Assembly (NCBI RefSeq): GCF_018474015.1
Contig: NZ_JAHCSG010000002.1
Coordinates: forward strand, 124,001-188,000
Direction of reading: 5' to 3'
Source of the DNA: Williamsia sp. CHRR-6
GTDB taxonomy: Bacteria > Actinomycetota > Actinomycetes > Mycobacteriales > Mycobacteriaceae
Length of the DNA stretch: 64,000 bases
Under the pieces are notes generated by a model. It saw only the letters and a list, made by a program, of their open reading frames with translations, was not told where the DNA came from and ran no database searches. Of this stretch, positions 46,435 to 54,627 are shown in pieces; the first letter of the stretch is position 1, and each line of letters begins with the position of its first letter. The position numbers and the translations under genes were made by a program.

Positions 46435-47925
46435 CTACTCAGTGAGCACCGCGTGCCGGTGGGCCGCAGCGACGGTGCTGGCTTCAGTGGCGAGGAACCT
46501 GAGTCTGCGTTCGGCTGCGGTGCGAACCGTCGCCGATGGGATGTCAGCGGCCAGGATCTGTTCTGGCCGGTGCAGGTGGTTGGCGCGGGGCGGGTCGCTC
46601 GAGCCATTTGGTATCCAGCCGTAGCGTCCGCGGTCGGGTCCGTACTCGATTTTCACGGTTTGGAACTGTCCGGGCCCGGTGCCGACGGCACGGTTGTGGG
46701 GTCCGCAGGCGGGTGCGAGATCGGTGACGTCGGTGACTCCGCCGTAGGCCCAATCGCTTTCGGCGTGGTGGATCTCGACGTGCGCAAAGGGCGTGGGGCA
46801 GCCGGCCTTGCCGCAGCCGCCGTAGTGGGAGAACAGGACGAATCGTTGGGCCTGCGTCGCGAGTCGTTTTGCGCGTCCGTAGAACAGGGGTTCGCCGGTC
46901 ATGTCTTCGAACACCGACAGGTGCATCTGTGCGGTGGCGGCCAGCGCGATGACGTCGGCCATCGGCAGGTCGGATCCGGTAGCAGTGTGGGCGACTCCGG
47001 CTCGCTCGCGCAGTTGCTCGTCGGTGACCGACACGATGATGTGCGGCGGGAGTCCGCGGTGGGAGCGGCCGAGCAGCCCACCGTCGACCGCTGACTGCAG
47101 AAGCGCTTTGAGTGCGTCGTGGTTGCGCTGGGATTGCGATCGACAGTCGCGGTCAGCCGCCTCGCGCAGCAGTGCGGGGTCGATGCTGTCGTCGTCCCGG
47201 CCCCCGTGGGGAGAGTGTTCGTCGTCGGGGTTGTTCATGCCGGGTGCGGCCCATGCGGCGAGGACGACGTCGAAAAGTGCGCGGGTCACGGGGTCGAGGT
47301 GGCCGGTGAGTTTGGACATCAGCAGCGAATCCTGGGCCCCCAGACCCAGGCTGCGGTTGCGGGCGCGATCACGGTCCGACGGCGGCTCGCCGTCTGGGTC
47401 GAGGTGGGCGAGGATGCGTACGCCGGCGCGGGTGATCTCGCGGGGGCTGAAGCGGCGTGCGATGTCGGCGAGTTGCGCTTCGGCGCGCTCACGCACGTCC
47501 GGTTGGGTGGCGCCGGGGATCTTGGCGAGGACATCGAGCACCGCGCTGACGTGCTCATGCGACAGGTCGCCATCGGCCATCGCCGCAGCGGTGTCGGGGC
47601 AACGCGGGGGTAGCTGCTCACCCGTCATGGACCGCATGGTCGACAGTTCCGACACCTCGCGGAGCCGCCTTTTCGGGGTTGCGACCCGGAGTCGATCGGC
47701 GACGAACTCGATGAGGTTGCGGCACTGCACGGTTCGATACGCCTCGCGCTCAGACACCTCGGCGATGCGATGCAGGCCGATGGAGCCCATCCGGCGAGTG
47801 AGGCGCTCATGCATGATGGCCAGCTCGGCCACCTGCGACTCGGTGCACGCGTCGGATGATTCGTCGGCGATCTCGCCCAGAAGAGTCTGCAGCGCAGCAT
47901 ATTTGGCGATCAACGAAGTCGACAC
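46435..47925 (-). CDS. DUF222 / 13E12-repeat family protein with HNH domain
   Basis: 496 residues from GTG 47925, six bases after a GGGGAGGGG ribosome site. The N-terminal ~350 residues are DUF222 (13E12 REP): SLIAKYAALQTLLGEIADE through LGLGAQDSLLMSKLTGHLDPVTRALFDVVL. The C-terminal HNH region is CGKAGCPTPFAHVEIHHAESDWAYGG...LAPACGPHNRAVG, with Cys pairs that may bind zinc and the His-His/His-Asn motif. These multicopy genes spread in Mycobacteriales genomes. The biological role is unproven. Confidence 0.9.
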   Translation of the reverse strand: MSTSLIAKYAALQTLLGEIADESSDACTESQVAELAIMHERLTRRMGSIGLHRIAEVSEREAYRTVQCRNLIEFVADRLRVATPKRRLREVSELSTMRSMTGEQLPPRCPDTAAAMADGDLSHEHVSAVLDVLAKIPGATQPDVRERAEAQLADIARRFSPREITRAGVRILAHLDPDGEPPSDRDRARNRSLGLGAQDSLLMSKLTGHLDPVTRALFDVVLAAWAAPGMNNPDDEHSPHGGRDDDSIDPALLREAADRDCRSQSQRNHDALKALLQSAVDGGLLGRSHRGLPPHIIVSVTDEQLRERAGVAHTATGSDLPMADVIALAATAQMHLSVFEDMTGEPLFYGRAKRLATQAQRFVLFSHYGGCGKAGCPTPFAHVEIHHAESDWAYGGVTDVTDLAPACGPHNRAVGTGPGQFQTVKIEYGPDRGRYGWIPNGSSDPPRANHLHRPEQILAADIPSATVRTAAERRLRFLATEASTVAAAHRHAVLTE

Positions 47926-47955
47926 GTGCACCCCCTCCCCGCGCGCTGTACTCTC

Positions 47956-47984
47956 ATTGTAGATCATATGTTCGAATAGTGCAA
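47956..47984 (-). promoter_or_regulatory. Promoter of the DUF222-HNH gene
   Basis: On the minus strand TTGCAC (47979-47984) and TACAAT (47956-47961) are separated by exactly 17 bp, close to the sigma-70-type consensus and unusually clear for this window. The spacer contains CATATG and TTCGAA palindromes. Transcription would start about 24 bases before the GTG. Confidence 0.75.
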
Positions 47985-48023
47985 CAACACTAGAACACAT
48001 ACTGCAGCGTTAGGCTGACGCGC

Positions 48024-48755
48024 ATGATCGACAGCACGTCAGACGGGCCGGTGACCACGATCGAATTGCGCCGCGCCGAGAAGCGCAACGCACTCGATCA
48101 CGACATGGTCCACGGGTTGGTGGCCGCCGTGGAGTCTGCCGTCGACGCGGGGGCGCGCGCCATCGTGCTCACCGGTCAGGGGCCGGTGTTCTGCGCGGGC
48201 GCGGACCTGTCGGGCCCGGTGTACGACCCCGAGTTCCTGACCACGCTGGTGTCGGCGCTGCAGCGGATCGAGGCGGTCCCGGTTCCGGTGATCGCGGCGT
48301 TGAACGGCAGTGCGCTGGGCGCAGGCCTGCAGTTGGCGATGGTCGCCGATCTGCGCGTCATGGCACCCGGTGCGACCTGCGGGATACCGGCGGCCAAGAT
48401 CGGTGTGGCCGTGGATGAATGGACTATTCGACGTCTGATCTCTCTGGTGGGGGCGGGAATTGCCCGCGGCATGCTCATCGGGTGCGACCCGCTTACCGCC
48501 GAACACGCATTGTCGGTGGGTTTCGCGAATCGCATCGGCGATCTGGCGGTGGCCCAGGAGTGGGCGGCGAGCATCGCCGAACTGGCCCCGCTCACCCTCG
48601 CCCACTACAAACTGGTGTTCACCGGCGACGGCGCCCGCGACGAGCCCGCCCCAGCACACACCGAGGCCATGCGAGCCGCCTGGCGTAGCTCGGACGTCGC
48701 CGAGGCCCGGGCGGCCAGGATCGAGAAGCGCCCACCGCGGTTCACCGGTCGGTGA
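48024..48755 (+). CDS. echA6: Enoyl-CoA hydratase-like protein EchA6
   Basis: 243 residues from ATG 48024. Crotonase fold with oxyanion-hole segments FCAGADLSGPV and LNGSALGAGLQLAMVADLRVMAP. The C-terminal RIEKRPPRFTGR is near the mycobacterial EchA6 ending as I recall it (Rv0905). The usual catalytic Glu pair is absent (GIPAAKIGVAVDEWTIRRL), as in EchA6, which binds long acyl-CoA and feeds mycolic acid synthesis rather than hydrating. Near accD3 as in M. tuberculosis, but separated by a permease gene. Confidence 0.85.
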   Translation: MIDSTSDGPVTTIELRRAEKRNALDHDMVHGLVAAVESAVDAGARAIVLTGQGPVFCAGADLSGPVYDPEFLTTLVSALQRIEAVPVPVIAALNGSALGAGLQLAMVADLRVMAPGATCGIPAAKIGVAVDEWTIRRLISLVGAGIARGMLIGCDPLTAEHALSVGFANRIGDLAVAQEWAASIAELAPLTLAHYKLVFTGDGARDEPAPAHTEAMRAAWRSSDVAEARAARIEKRPPRFTGR

Positions 48756-48877
48756 CGCAGGCACCCGTCCCGGCGGCGAGTGTCTGAGTTTTCCTGCGTG
48801 AAACACGAACGCGCACCCACTGATACACGACGTCTCTAGGTTTCTGGCATTCCCGATCCTTTCACCGAGGAGTGCAC

Positions 48878-50575
48878 ATGTCGTCGGACACCGTCGCCGA
48901 TCCCCCCGTCAGCGCCACCGCACCGGCCTCAGGCGCCAATGCGATGGCAGCCGCGGCGACCCGGGAAACGTTGGAGGACTACACCCTTCGGTTTGCTCCG
49001 CGCAGCTATCGCCGTTGGGGCCCGGCCGTGGTGGCCACCTCTGCGCTGGGCGGCATCGCCTACCTCGCCGACTTCGCCATCGGCGCCAACATCGGCATCG
49101 CCAACGGCACCGGCAACGCCCTGTGGGGCATCCTCGTCTTCGCCGTGGTCATCGTGCTGTCGGGTTATCCGTTGGCCTACTACGCGGCTCGCTACAACAT
49201 CGACCTCGACTTGATCACCCGCGGAAGCGGTTTCGGATACTACGGCTCGGTCCTGACCAACATCATCTTCGCCTCGTTCACCTTCATCTTCTTCGCGCTC
49301 GAGGGCTCGATCATGGCCCAGGGCCTCAAGCTCGGGTTGGGGATCCCCCTGTGGGCGGGCTACCTCATCTCCTCGGTGATGGTCATCCCACTGGTCATCT
49401 ACGGCATGAACACGCTGGCCAAGCTGCAGGTGTGGACCACCCCGCTGTGGCTGGTGATGATGGTGTTGCCGTTCACATACCTGCTGTTGCGCCACCCCGA
49501 GACCGTCGGAGACTTCTTGGCCTACAGCGGCGGCACCGATGCGACAGGCGGAAACAACGTCAACTTCGCCGGGATCATGTTGGCGGCAGGTGTCTGTCTG
49601 TCGCTGATCGCCCAGATCGCCGAACAGATCGACTATCTGAGGTTCATGCCGCCGAAAACGCCTGAGAACAAGCGTCGGTGGTGGACCGCGGTCATCGTCG
49701 CGGGCCCGGGGTGGGTGTTCTTCGGCGCCATCAAGCAGGTCGTCGGGCTGTTCCTGGCGGTCTACCTGATCCTCAACTTCACGGCGCAGGCCGGCGTGGC
49801 CAACCAGCCGGTCGAACAGTTCCTGGCCATCTACGACGACTTCATGCCGCACTGGTTGGCGCTGACGCTGGCGGTGATCCTCGTGGTCATCAGTCAGATC
49901 AAGATCAACGTCACCAACGCCTACTCAGGGTCGCTGGCCTGGACCAACAGCTTCACCCGCGTCACCAAGACCTACCCCGGGCGGCTGGTGTTCCTCGGGT
50001 TCAACGTCCTCATCGCACTGGTGTTGATGGAGGCCGACATGTTCAGCTTCCTGTCGGATCTGCTGAACTTCTACGCCAACTGCGGCATCGCCTGGATCGT
50101 GGCGGTGGCTTCTGACATCGCGATCAACAAATATCTGCTGGGGTTGTCGCCCAAGCAGCCGGAGTTCCGACGCGGAATGCTCTACAGCGTCAACCCGGTC
50201 GGATTCGGCAGCGTGGTGTTGGCCGGCGGATTGTCGATCATGACTTACTTCCACGTTTTCGGCGACGCCATCCAGCCCTACTCGCCGATCGTGGCTGCGG
50301 TGCTCGCGCTGGTGTTGCCACCGGTGATCGCGATCGCCACGCGAGGTCGGTACTACCTGCGGCGCACCGACGACGGGATCGATCTTCCGATGCTCGACGA
50401 ACACGGCAACCCCTCAGACGCGCTGCTGATGTGCTGCGTCACCGGCATCGAGTTCGAGCGTCCCGACATGATCGCCTCGGCCAAGCCGGGACCGAACGGG
50501 GAGAAGCAGTACATCTCCTCGCTGGCGTTGTCCTGCGACAAGACCGGCGAACACGTGTTGCCTGCACAGAAGTGA
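48878..50575 (+). CDS. NCS1-family purine/cytosine permease
   Basis: 565 residues from ATG 48878, which GAGGAG (48866-48871) favours over GTG 48872. Twelve predicted helices; the N-terminal LEDYTLRFAPRSYRRWGPAVVATSALGGIAYLADFAIG is the NCS1 opening. The family imports nucleobases, allantoin or related compounds with Na+ or H+. The last ~65 residues form an unusual soluble tail with cysteines (ALLMCCVTGIEF..SLALSCDKTGEH). It lies between echA6 and accD3. Confidence 0.83.
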   Translation: MSSDTVADPPVSATAPASGANAMAAAATRETLEDYTLRFAPRSYRRWGPAVVATSALGGIAYLADFAIGANIGIANGTGNALWGILVFAVVIVLSGYPLAYYAARYNIDLDLITRGSGFGYYGSVLTNIIFASFTFIFFALEGSIMAQGLKLGLGIPLWAGYLISSVMVIPLVIYGMNTLAKLQVWTTPLWLVMMVLPFTYLLLRHPETVGDFLAYSGGTDATGGNNVNFAGIMLAAGVCLSLIAQIAEQIDYLRFMPPKTPENKRRWWTAVIVAGPGWVFFGAIKQVVGLFLAVYLILNFTAQAGVANQPVEQFLAIYDDFMPHWLALTLAVILVVISQIKINVTNAYSGSLAWTNSFTRVTKTYPGRLVFLGFNVLIALVLMEADMFSFLSDLLNFYANCGIAWIVAVASDIAINKYLLGLSPKQPEFRRGMLYSVNPVGFGSVVLAGGLSIMTYFHVFGDAIQPYSPIVAAVLALVLPPVIAIATRGRYYLRRTDDGIDLPMLDEHGNPSDALLMCCVTGIEFERPDMIASAKPGPNGEKQYISSLALSCDKTGEHVLPAQK

Positions 50576-50599
50576 GGCGACGGCTGCGACGATGAGAGC

Positions 50600-52081
50600 G
50601 TGACCCGACGCACCGCGCGTGACATCCTCGCCCTGCTGATCGACGCCGAGAGTTGGCGGTCCTGGGACGGGCCACCGCAGATGCCCGCGGTGATCAGCGC
50701 CGAATACGCCGCCGAGCTGGCGGCCGCGCGCACAGCGGCCGGGGTCGATGAGTCGGTGCTCACCGGCGCTGCCACCATCGCCGGGCGGCCGGTGGCGATC
50801 GTGGTGAGCGAGTTCGGTTTCCTCGCCGGTTCCATCGGCCGCGCCGCCGGCCACCGCATCGTGGCCGCGATCCGACGGGCCACCGCAGCGCGGTTGCCGT
50901 TGGTGGCGTTACCGGCATCGGGCGGCACCCGCATGCAGGAGGGCACCGCCGCCTTTCTGCAGATGGTCGCGATCACCGCCGCCGTGGTCGACCACAAGGC
51001 CGCACGGTTGCCCTACCTGGTGTATCTGCGTCATCCGACCACCGGTGGGGTACTGGCGTCGTGGGGTTCGCTCGGTCACGTCACCCTGGCCCAACCCGAC
51101 GCGCTGATCGGCTTCCTGGGCCCCCGGGTGTACGAGGGCCTCTACGGTGAGCCGTTCGCTGAGGGTGTCCAGCGTGCGGAAAACCTGCGGGCGCAGGGGA
51201 TCATCGACATCGTCACCCCGCCGGACAACCTGGCCGAGTTCGTCGACGCGGTGCTGGCCGTCGTCGACCACGACCGGCCCGTGGCCCCGGCGGCGGTCGC
51301 GACACCATCGGCGTTCGCCTCCAGGGGCGAGGTGTGGTCCTCGGTGCTGCGCTCACGCGACCCGCGGCGGCCGGGAATTCGGGATCTGTTGACGCAGATC
51401 GCATCTCCCGTCGTGTACCTCAACGGCACCGGGGAAGGGGAAAGTGACCGGGCCATGGTCGTCGCCCTGGCCACCATCGGCGGGCGCGGTGTGGTGGTGA
51501 TCGGTCAGGACCGGCGGCGACAACGTCCAGGCTCGTGGCTGGGTCCGGCAGCGCTGCGGGTGGCTCGGCGGGGCATGTCCCTGGCCGCCGAGCTGAACCT
51601 GCCGCTGGTGACCGTGGTGGACACCCCCGGCGCCGAACTGTCGGCGGCCGCCGAGGAAGGGGGCCTGGCCGCAGAGATCGCCCGCTGCCTGGCCGATCTG
51701 ATCGCATTGCCGGTGCCCACGGTGTCGGTGCTACTCGGTGAGGGGGCCGGGGGGGCGGCGTTGGCGTTGCTCCCGGCCGATCGGCTGGTGGCCGCCGAAC
51801 ATGCGTGGCTGTCGCCGCTGCCGCCCGAGGGGGCGAGCATCATCGTGCACCGCGACGTCGACCACGCCGCGCAGATGGCTGCCGCGCAGGGCATCCGCGC
51901 CGACACGCTGCGGGAGAACGGTTTCGTCGACCTGGTGGTCGCAGAAGCACCGGACTCGTCTGCACCCGAGCAGTTCTGTGCCGCGATGGCCGATGCCGTG
52001 GTCAGTGCCTTGGCGCAGGCCTGCGCGCAGACCGATCGCACGCAGGCCATCATGACCCGGACTGCCCGCTTCGGCGCCTGA
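50600..52081 (+). CDS. accD3: Acyl-CoA carboxylase carboxyltransferase (AccD3-like)
   Basis: 493 residues from GTG 50600. A fused carboxyltransferase with an AccD-like half (VALPASGGTRMQEGTAAFLQM and GGVLASWGSLGHVTLAQPDALIGFLGPRV) and an AccA-like half (PLVTVVDTPGAELSAAAEEGGLAAEIARCLADL and LLGEGAGGAALALLPADR). It would transfer CO2 from carboxybiotin to an acyl-CoA. Gene neighbourhood with EchA6 supports AccD3. No biotin-carrier subunit is adjacent. Confidence 0.85.
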   Translation: MTRRTARDILALLIDAESWRSWDGPPQMPAVISAEYAAELAAARTAAGVDESVLTGAATIAGRPVAIVVSEFGFLAGSIGRAAGHRIVAAIRRATAARLPLVALPASGGTRMQEGTAAFLQMVAITAAVVDHKAARLPYLVYLRHPTTGGVLASWGSLGHVTLAQPDALIGFLGPRVYEGLYGEPFAEGVQRAENLRAQGIIDIVTPPDNLAEFVDAVLAVVDHDRPVAPAAVATPSAFASRGEVWSSVLRSRDPRRPGIRDLLTQIASPVVYLNGTGEGESDRAMVVALATIGGRGVVVIGQDRRRQRPGSWLGPAALRVARRGMSLAAELNLPLVTVVDTPGAELSAAAEEGGLAAEIARCLADLIALPVPTVSVLLGEGAGGAALALLPADRLVAAEHAWLSPLPPEGASIIVHRDVDHAAQMAAAQGIRADTLRENGFVDLVVAEAPDSSAPEQFCAAMADAVVSALAQACAQTDRTQAIMTRTARFGA

Positions 52082-52090
52082 ACGTCGACC

Positions 52091-52140
52091 GTGCCGATAT
52101 CACCCGTCGAGCGTGCCGATATTACCCGTCGAGCGTGCCG
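52091..52140. repeat. 22-bp repeat, 2.3 copies, second locus of the GTGCCGA family
   Basis: Units at 52091 and 52113 with core GTGCCGATATCACCCGTCGA and a partial third at 52135. They match the GTGCCGAAATAACGCGTCGA unit of 15137-15290 at most positions and have the same 22-bp period. They sit in the convergent gap between accD3 and the LGFP gene. Confidence 0.85.
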
Positions 52141-52162
52141 AACAGCTCAGGTGACGCGCTGA

Positions 52163-52744
52163 TCAGGGCCAGAACAGGGTGCCGCCGGAGAAGTCCTGCG
52201 CCCATTTCTTGCCCACGCGGTACTCGTCGCTGACCGGCATCCCGAAGAAGCCGCCGGGTCCGCCCTTGCGCGCCCACACACCGAGCAGCATGCCCCACAC
52301 CACGAAGGTGCCGTTGTTCTTGGAGTAGTAGACGTTTCCGCCCTGGAACTGCTGGCGCTTGCCCTTGCCTGCGGCGTCCTGTTCGTCGGTCAGCGGGTAG
52401 CCCAGCGGCCCGCGCTCCCAGCGCTTGGTGCCCCACTTGCGTAGGATCGCACCGCCCACCTGGTGTGCGGTGCCACCGGCGACCGAGGCTTTCCAGTAGA
52501 ACGATGTGTCCTTCTCGAACCGCTGGAAGCGGCCGCCCAGTCCCGCCGACAGCTCGGGTCCGGTCGGGTTTCCCCAGGTCGCGGCGCCACCGGTGGCGAG
52601 ATACGCCTCCTCGATCTTGCCGCCGACCAGGAACTCTCCGTATGTGTTGTCTGCGCTCGCCGCCCCGGCGAACTGCGAAGATGCCACGACGGCCACGGAT
52701 ACCGTGGTCACGATCGCCGCCACGAGTCGCTCTCTGATGCGCAT
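52163..52744 (-). CDS. Secreted LGFP-repeat protein
   Basis: 193 residues from ATG 52744. A Sec signal peptide (about 1-31, ending AGAASA). The mature part has three to four LGFP-type units: YLATGGAATWGNPTG, GAILRKWGTKRWERGPLGYPLTDEQ and WARKGGPGGFFGMPVSDEY. LGFP repeats are proposed to anchor proteins to the mycolic-acid cell wall. No catalytic domain is attached, so it is likely a wall-associated structural or binding protein. Confidence 0.88.
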   Translation of the reverse strand: MRIRERLVAAIVTTVSVAVVASSQFAGAASADNTYGEFLVGGKIEEAYLATGGAATWGNPTGPELSAGLGGRFQRFEKDTSFYWKASVAGGTAHQVGGAILRKWGTKRWERGPLGYPLTDEQDAAGKGKRQQFQGGNVYYSKNNGTFVVWGMLLGVWARKGGPGGFFGMPVSDEYRVGKKWAQDFSGGTLFWP

Positions 52745-52893
52745 GGGTTCCTAACGTTGTCGTGTGTGTCTGTCCCCCGACCCGCCGCCGATTGTTCGTC
52801 ATGCTGTGCGAATTCTCAATCTCGCAGCGCCCGGTCGACCGCCCGATTGGTACTGTTAGCCCGTCTCATCAGCTCGCCGAAAGTAGAGCCCAC

Positions 52894-54627
52894 GTGCTCG
52901 TTCGTCTACTCCGGACCTACCTGCAGCGCTATCGCACCGAGCTGGTGGCGATCGTCTTCCTTCAGGTCATCTCGACCATCGCGATGCTCTACCTGCCCAC
53001 CCTCAACGCCGAGATCATCGACAAGGGAATCGCCCGCGGCGACACCGACTACATCACCGACCGAGGGATGTGGATGCTGGCGGTCTCGCTGGTGCAGGTG
53101 GTGTGCAGCATCGCCTCGGCGTGGTTCGGCGCGCGGGCGGCGTTGGGCGCCGGACGCGACATCCGCCGCGACCTGATGACCCGCGTCGGTACGTTCTCGG
53201 CCCGTGAGATGGGGACCTTCGGGGCGCCGTCGTTGATCACCCGCACCACCAACGACGTGCAGCAGGTGCAGATGCTGGGCGTGATGGCGGCGACCATCCT
53301 GGTGACCGCGCCCATCATGTGTGTGGGCGGCATCGTGATGGGTCTGCGGGTGGGCGGCACCCTGGCCTGGGTGCTGGTGGTGGCCGTACCGGTCCTCGGC
53401 GGGGCGATGGCGCTGATCATCGCGCGGATGGTGCCGCAGTTCCGCGCCATGCAGACCCGCATCGACAATGTCAATCGTGTTCTGCGCGAACAGATCACCG
53501 GTATCCGAGTGGTGCGCGCTTTCGTCCGTGAGCCCTATGAGCGCACTCGCTTCGGGGTTGCCAACGACGACCTGACCGAGGCGTCGTTGCGGGTGGGACG
53601 CCTGGTCGCACTGATGTTCCCGGTGGTCACCGTCATCACCAACCTCACCATCGTGGCCATCATCTGGATCGGCGGCTACCTCATCTCCGGTGGCAGCGTG
53701 GAGATCGGGGCACTGACCGCGCTGATGAACTACGTGATGCAGATCCTGATGGCGGTGATGATGGCCTCGTTCCTGGCCATGATGGCGCCGCGCGCCGCCG
53801 TCTGCGCCGAACGGATCACCGAGGTCCTCGACACCGAGACGTCGGTGATCCCGGCTGCCGCCCCGATCGGGTTCGCGGCGCCGGCGGCGAAGGTGGAGTT
53901 CGCAGGCGTCGAGTTCCGTTACCCCGGAGCGCAATCGCCGGTGCTGGCCGACGTGTCGTTCACCGCCCGACCGGGCACCACCACCGCCATCGTCGGTTCC
54001 ACCGGATCAGGTAAGACCACCCTGCTCGGCCTCATCCCGCGGTTGATCGACGTGACCGAGGGGACGGTGTCGGTCGGCGACACCGACGTACGTCAGCTCG
54101 ATCTCGACGAGCTACGGCGGGTGATCGGACTGGTGCCGCAGAAGCCGTACCTGTTCTCTGGCACCATCAGAACCAATCTGCAGCACGGTAAGCCCGACGC
54201 CACCGACGACGAGATCTGGGATGCGTTGACCATCGCCCAGGCGGCCGACTTCGTGCGCGCCATGCCCGATGGCCTCGACACCCCGGTGGCACAGGGGGGC
54301 ACCACCGTCTCCGGTGGGCAGCGGCAACGGTTGGCCATCGCGCGCGCGGTGATCCGCCGTCCCGACATCTACCTGTTCGACGACTCCTTCTCCGCCCTCG
54401 ACCTCACCACCGACGCCCAGCTGCGCGCCGCGTTGGCGCCGGTGACCGCGCAGGCCTGTGTGATCATCGTGGCCCAGCGGGTGTCGACGATCATCGAGGC
54501 CGACTCGATCGTGGTCCTCGAGCACGGCCGGGTGGTGGGGGTGGGCACCCACGAGGAGCTGTTGGCCTCGGGGTGTCGCACCTACGCCGAGATCGTCGAA
54601 TCGCAACTGTCGGTGGAGGTCTCGTGA
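52894..54627 (+). CDS. ABC exporter half-transporter, subunit 1 (degenerate ATP site)
   Basis: 577 residues from GTG 52894: six helices, then a nucleotide-binding domain with Walker A GSTGSGKTT and signature TVSGGQRQRLAIARAV. In Walker B, YLFDDSFSALD, the catalytic Glu is Asp, and the switch is Q in IVAQRVSTI where His is usual. These changes mark the non-hydrolytic site of a heterodimeric exporter. The stop overlaps the partner's start. Confidence 0.9.
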   Translation: MLVRLLRTYLQRYRTELVAIVFLQVISTIAMLYLPTLNAEIIDKGIARGDTDYITDRGMWMLAVSLVQVVCSIASAWFGARAALGAGRDIRRDLMTRVGTFSAREMGTFGAPSLITRTTNDVQQVQMLGVMAATILVTAPIMCVGGIVMGLRVGGTLAWVLVVAVPVLGGAMALIIARMVPQFRAMQTRIDNVNRVLREQITGIRVVRAFVREPYERTRFGVANDDLTEASLRVGRLVALMFPVVTVITNLTIVAIIWIGGYLISGGSVEIGALTALMNYVMQILMAVMMASFLAMMAPRAAVCAERITEVLDTETSVIPAAAPIGFAAPAAKVEFAGVEFRYPGAQSPVLADVSFTARPGTTTAIVGSTGSGKTTLLGLIPRLIDVTEGTVSVGDTDVRQLDLDELRRVIGLVPQKPYLFSGTIRTNLQHGKPDATDDEIWDALTIAQAADFVRAMPDGLDTPVAQGGTTVSGGQRQRLAIARAVIRRPDIYLFDDSFSALDLTTDAQLRAALAPVTAQACVIIVAQRVSTIIEADSIVVLEHGRVVGVGTHEELLASGCRTYAEIVESQLSVEVS

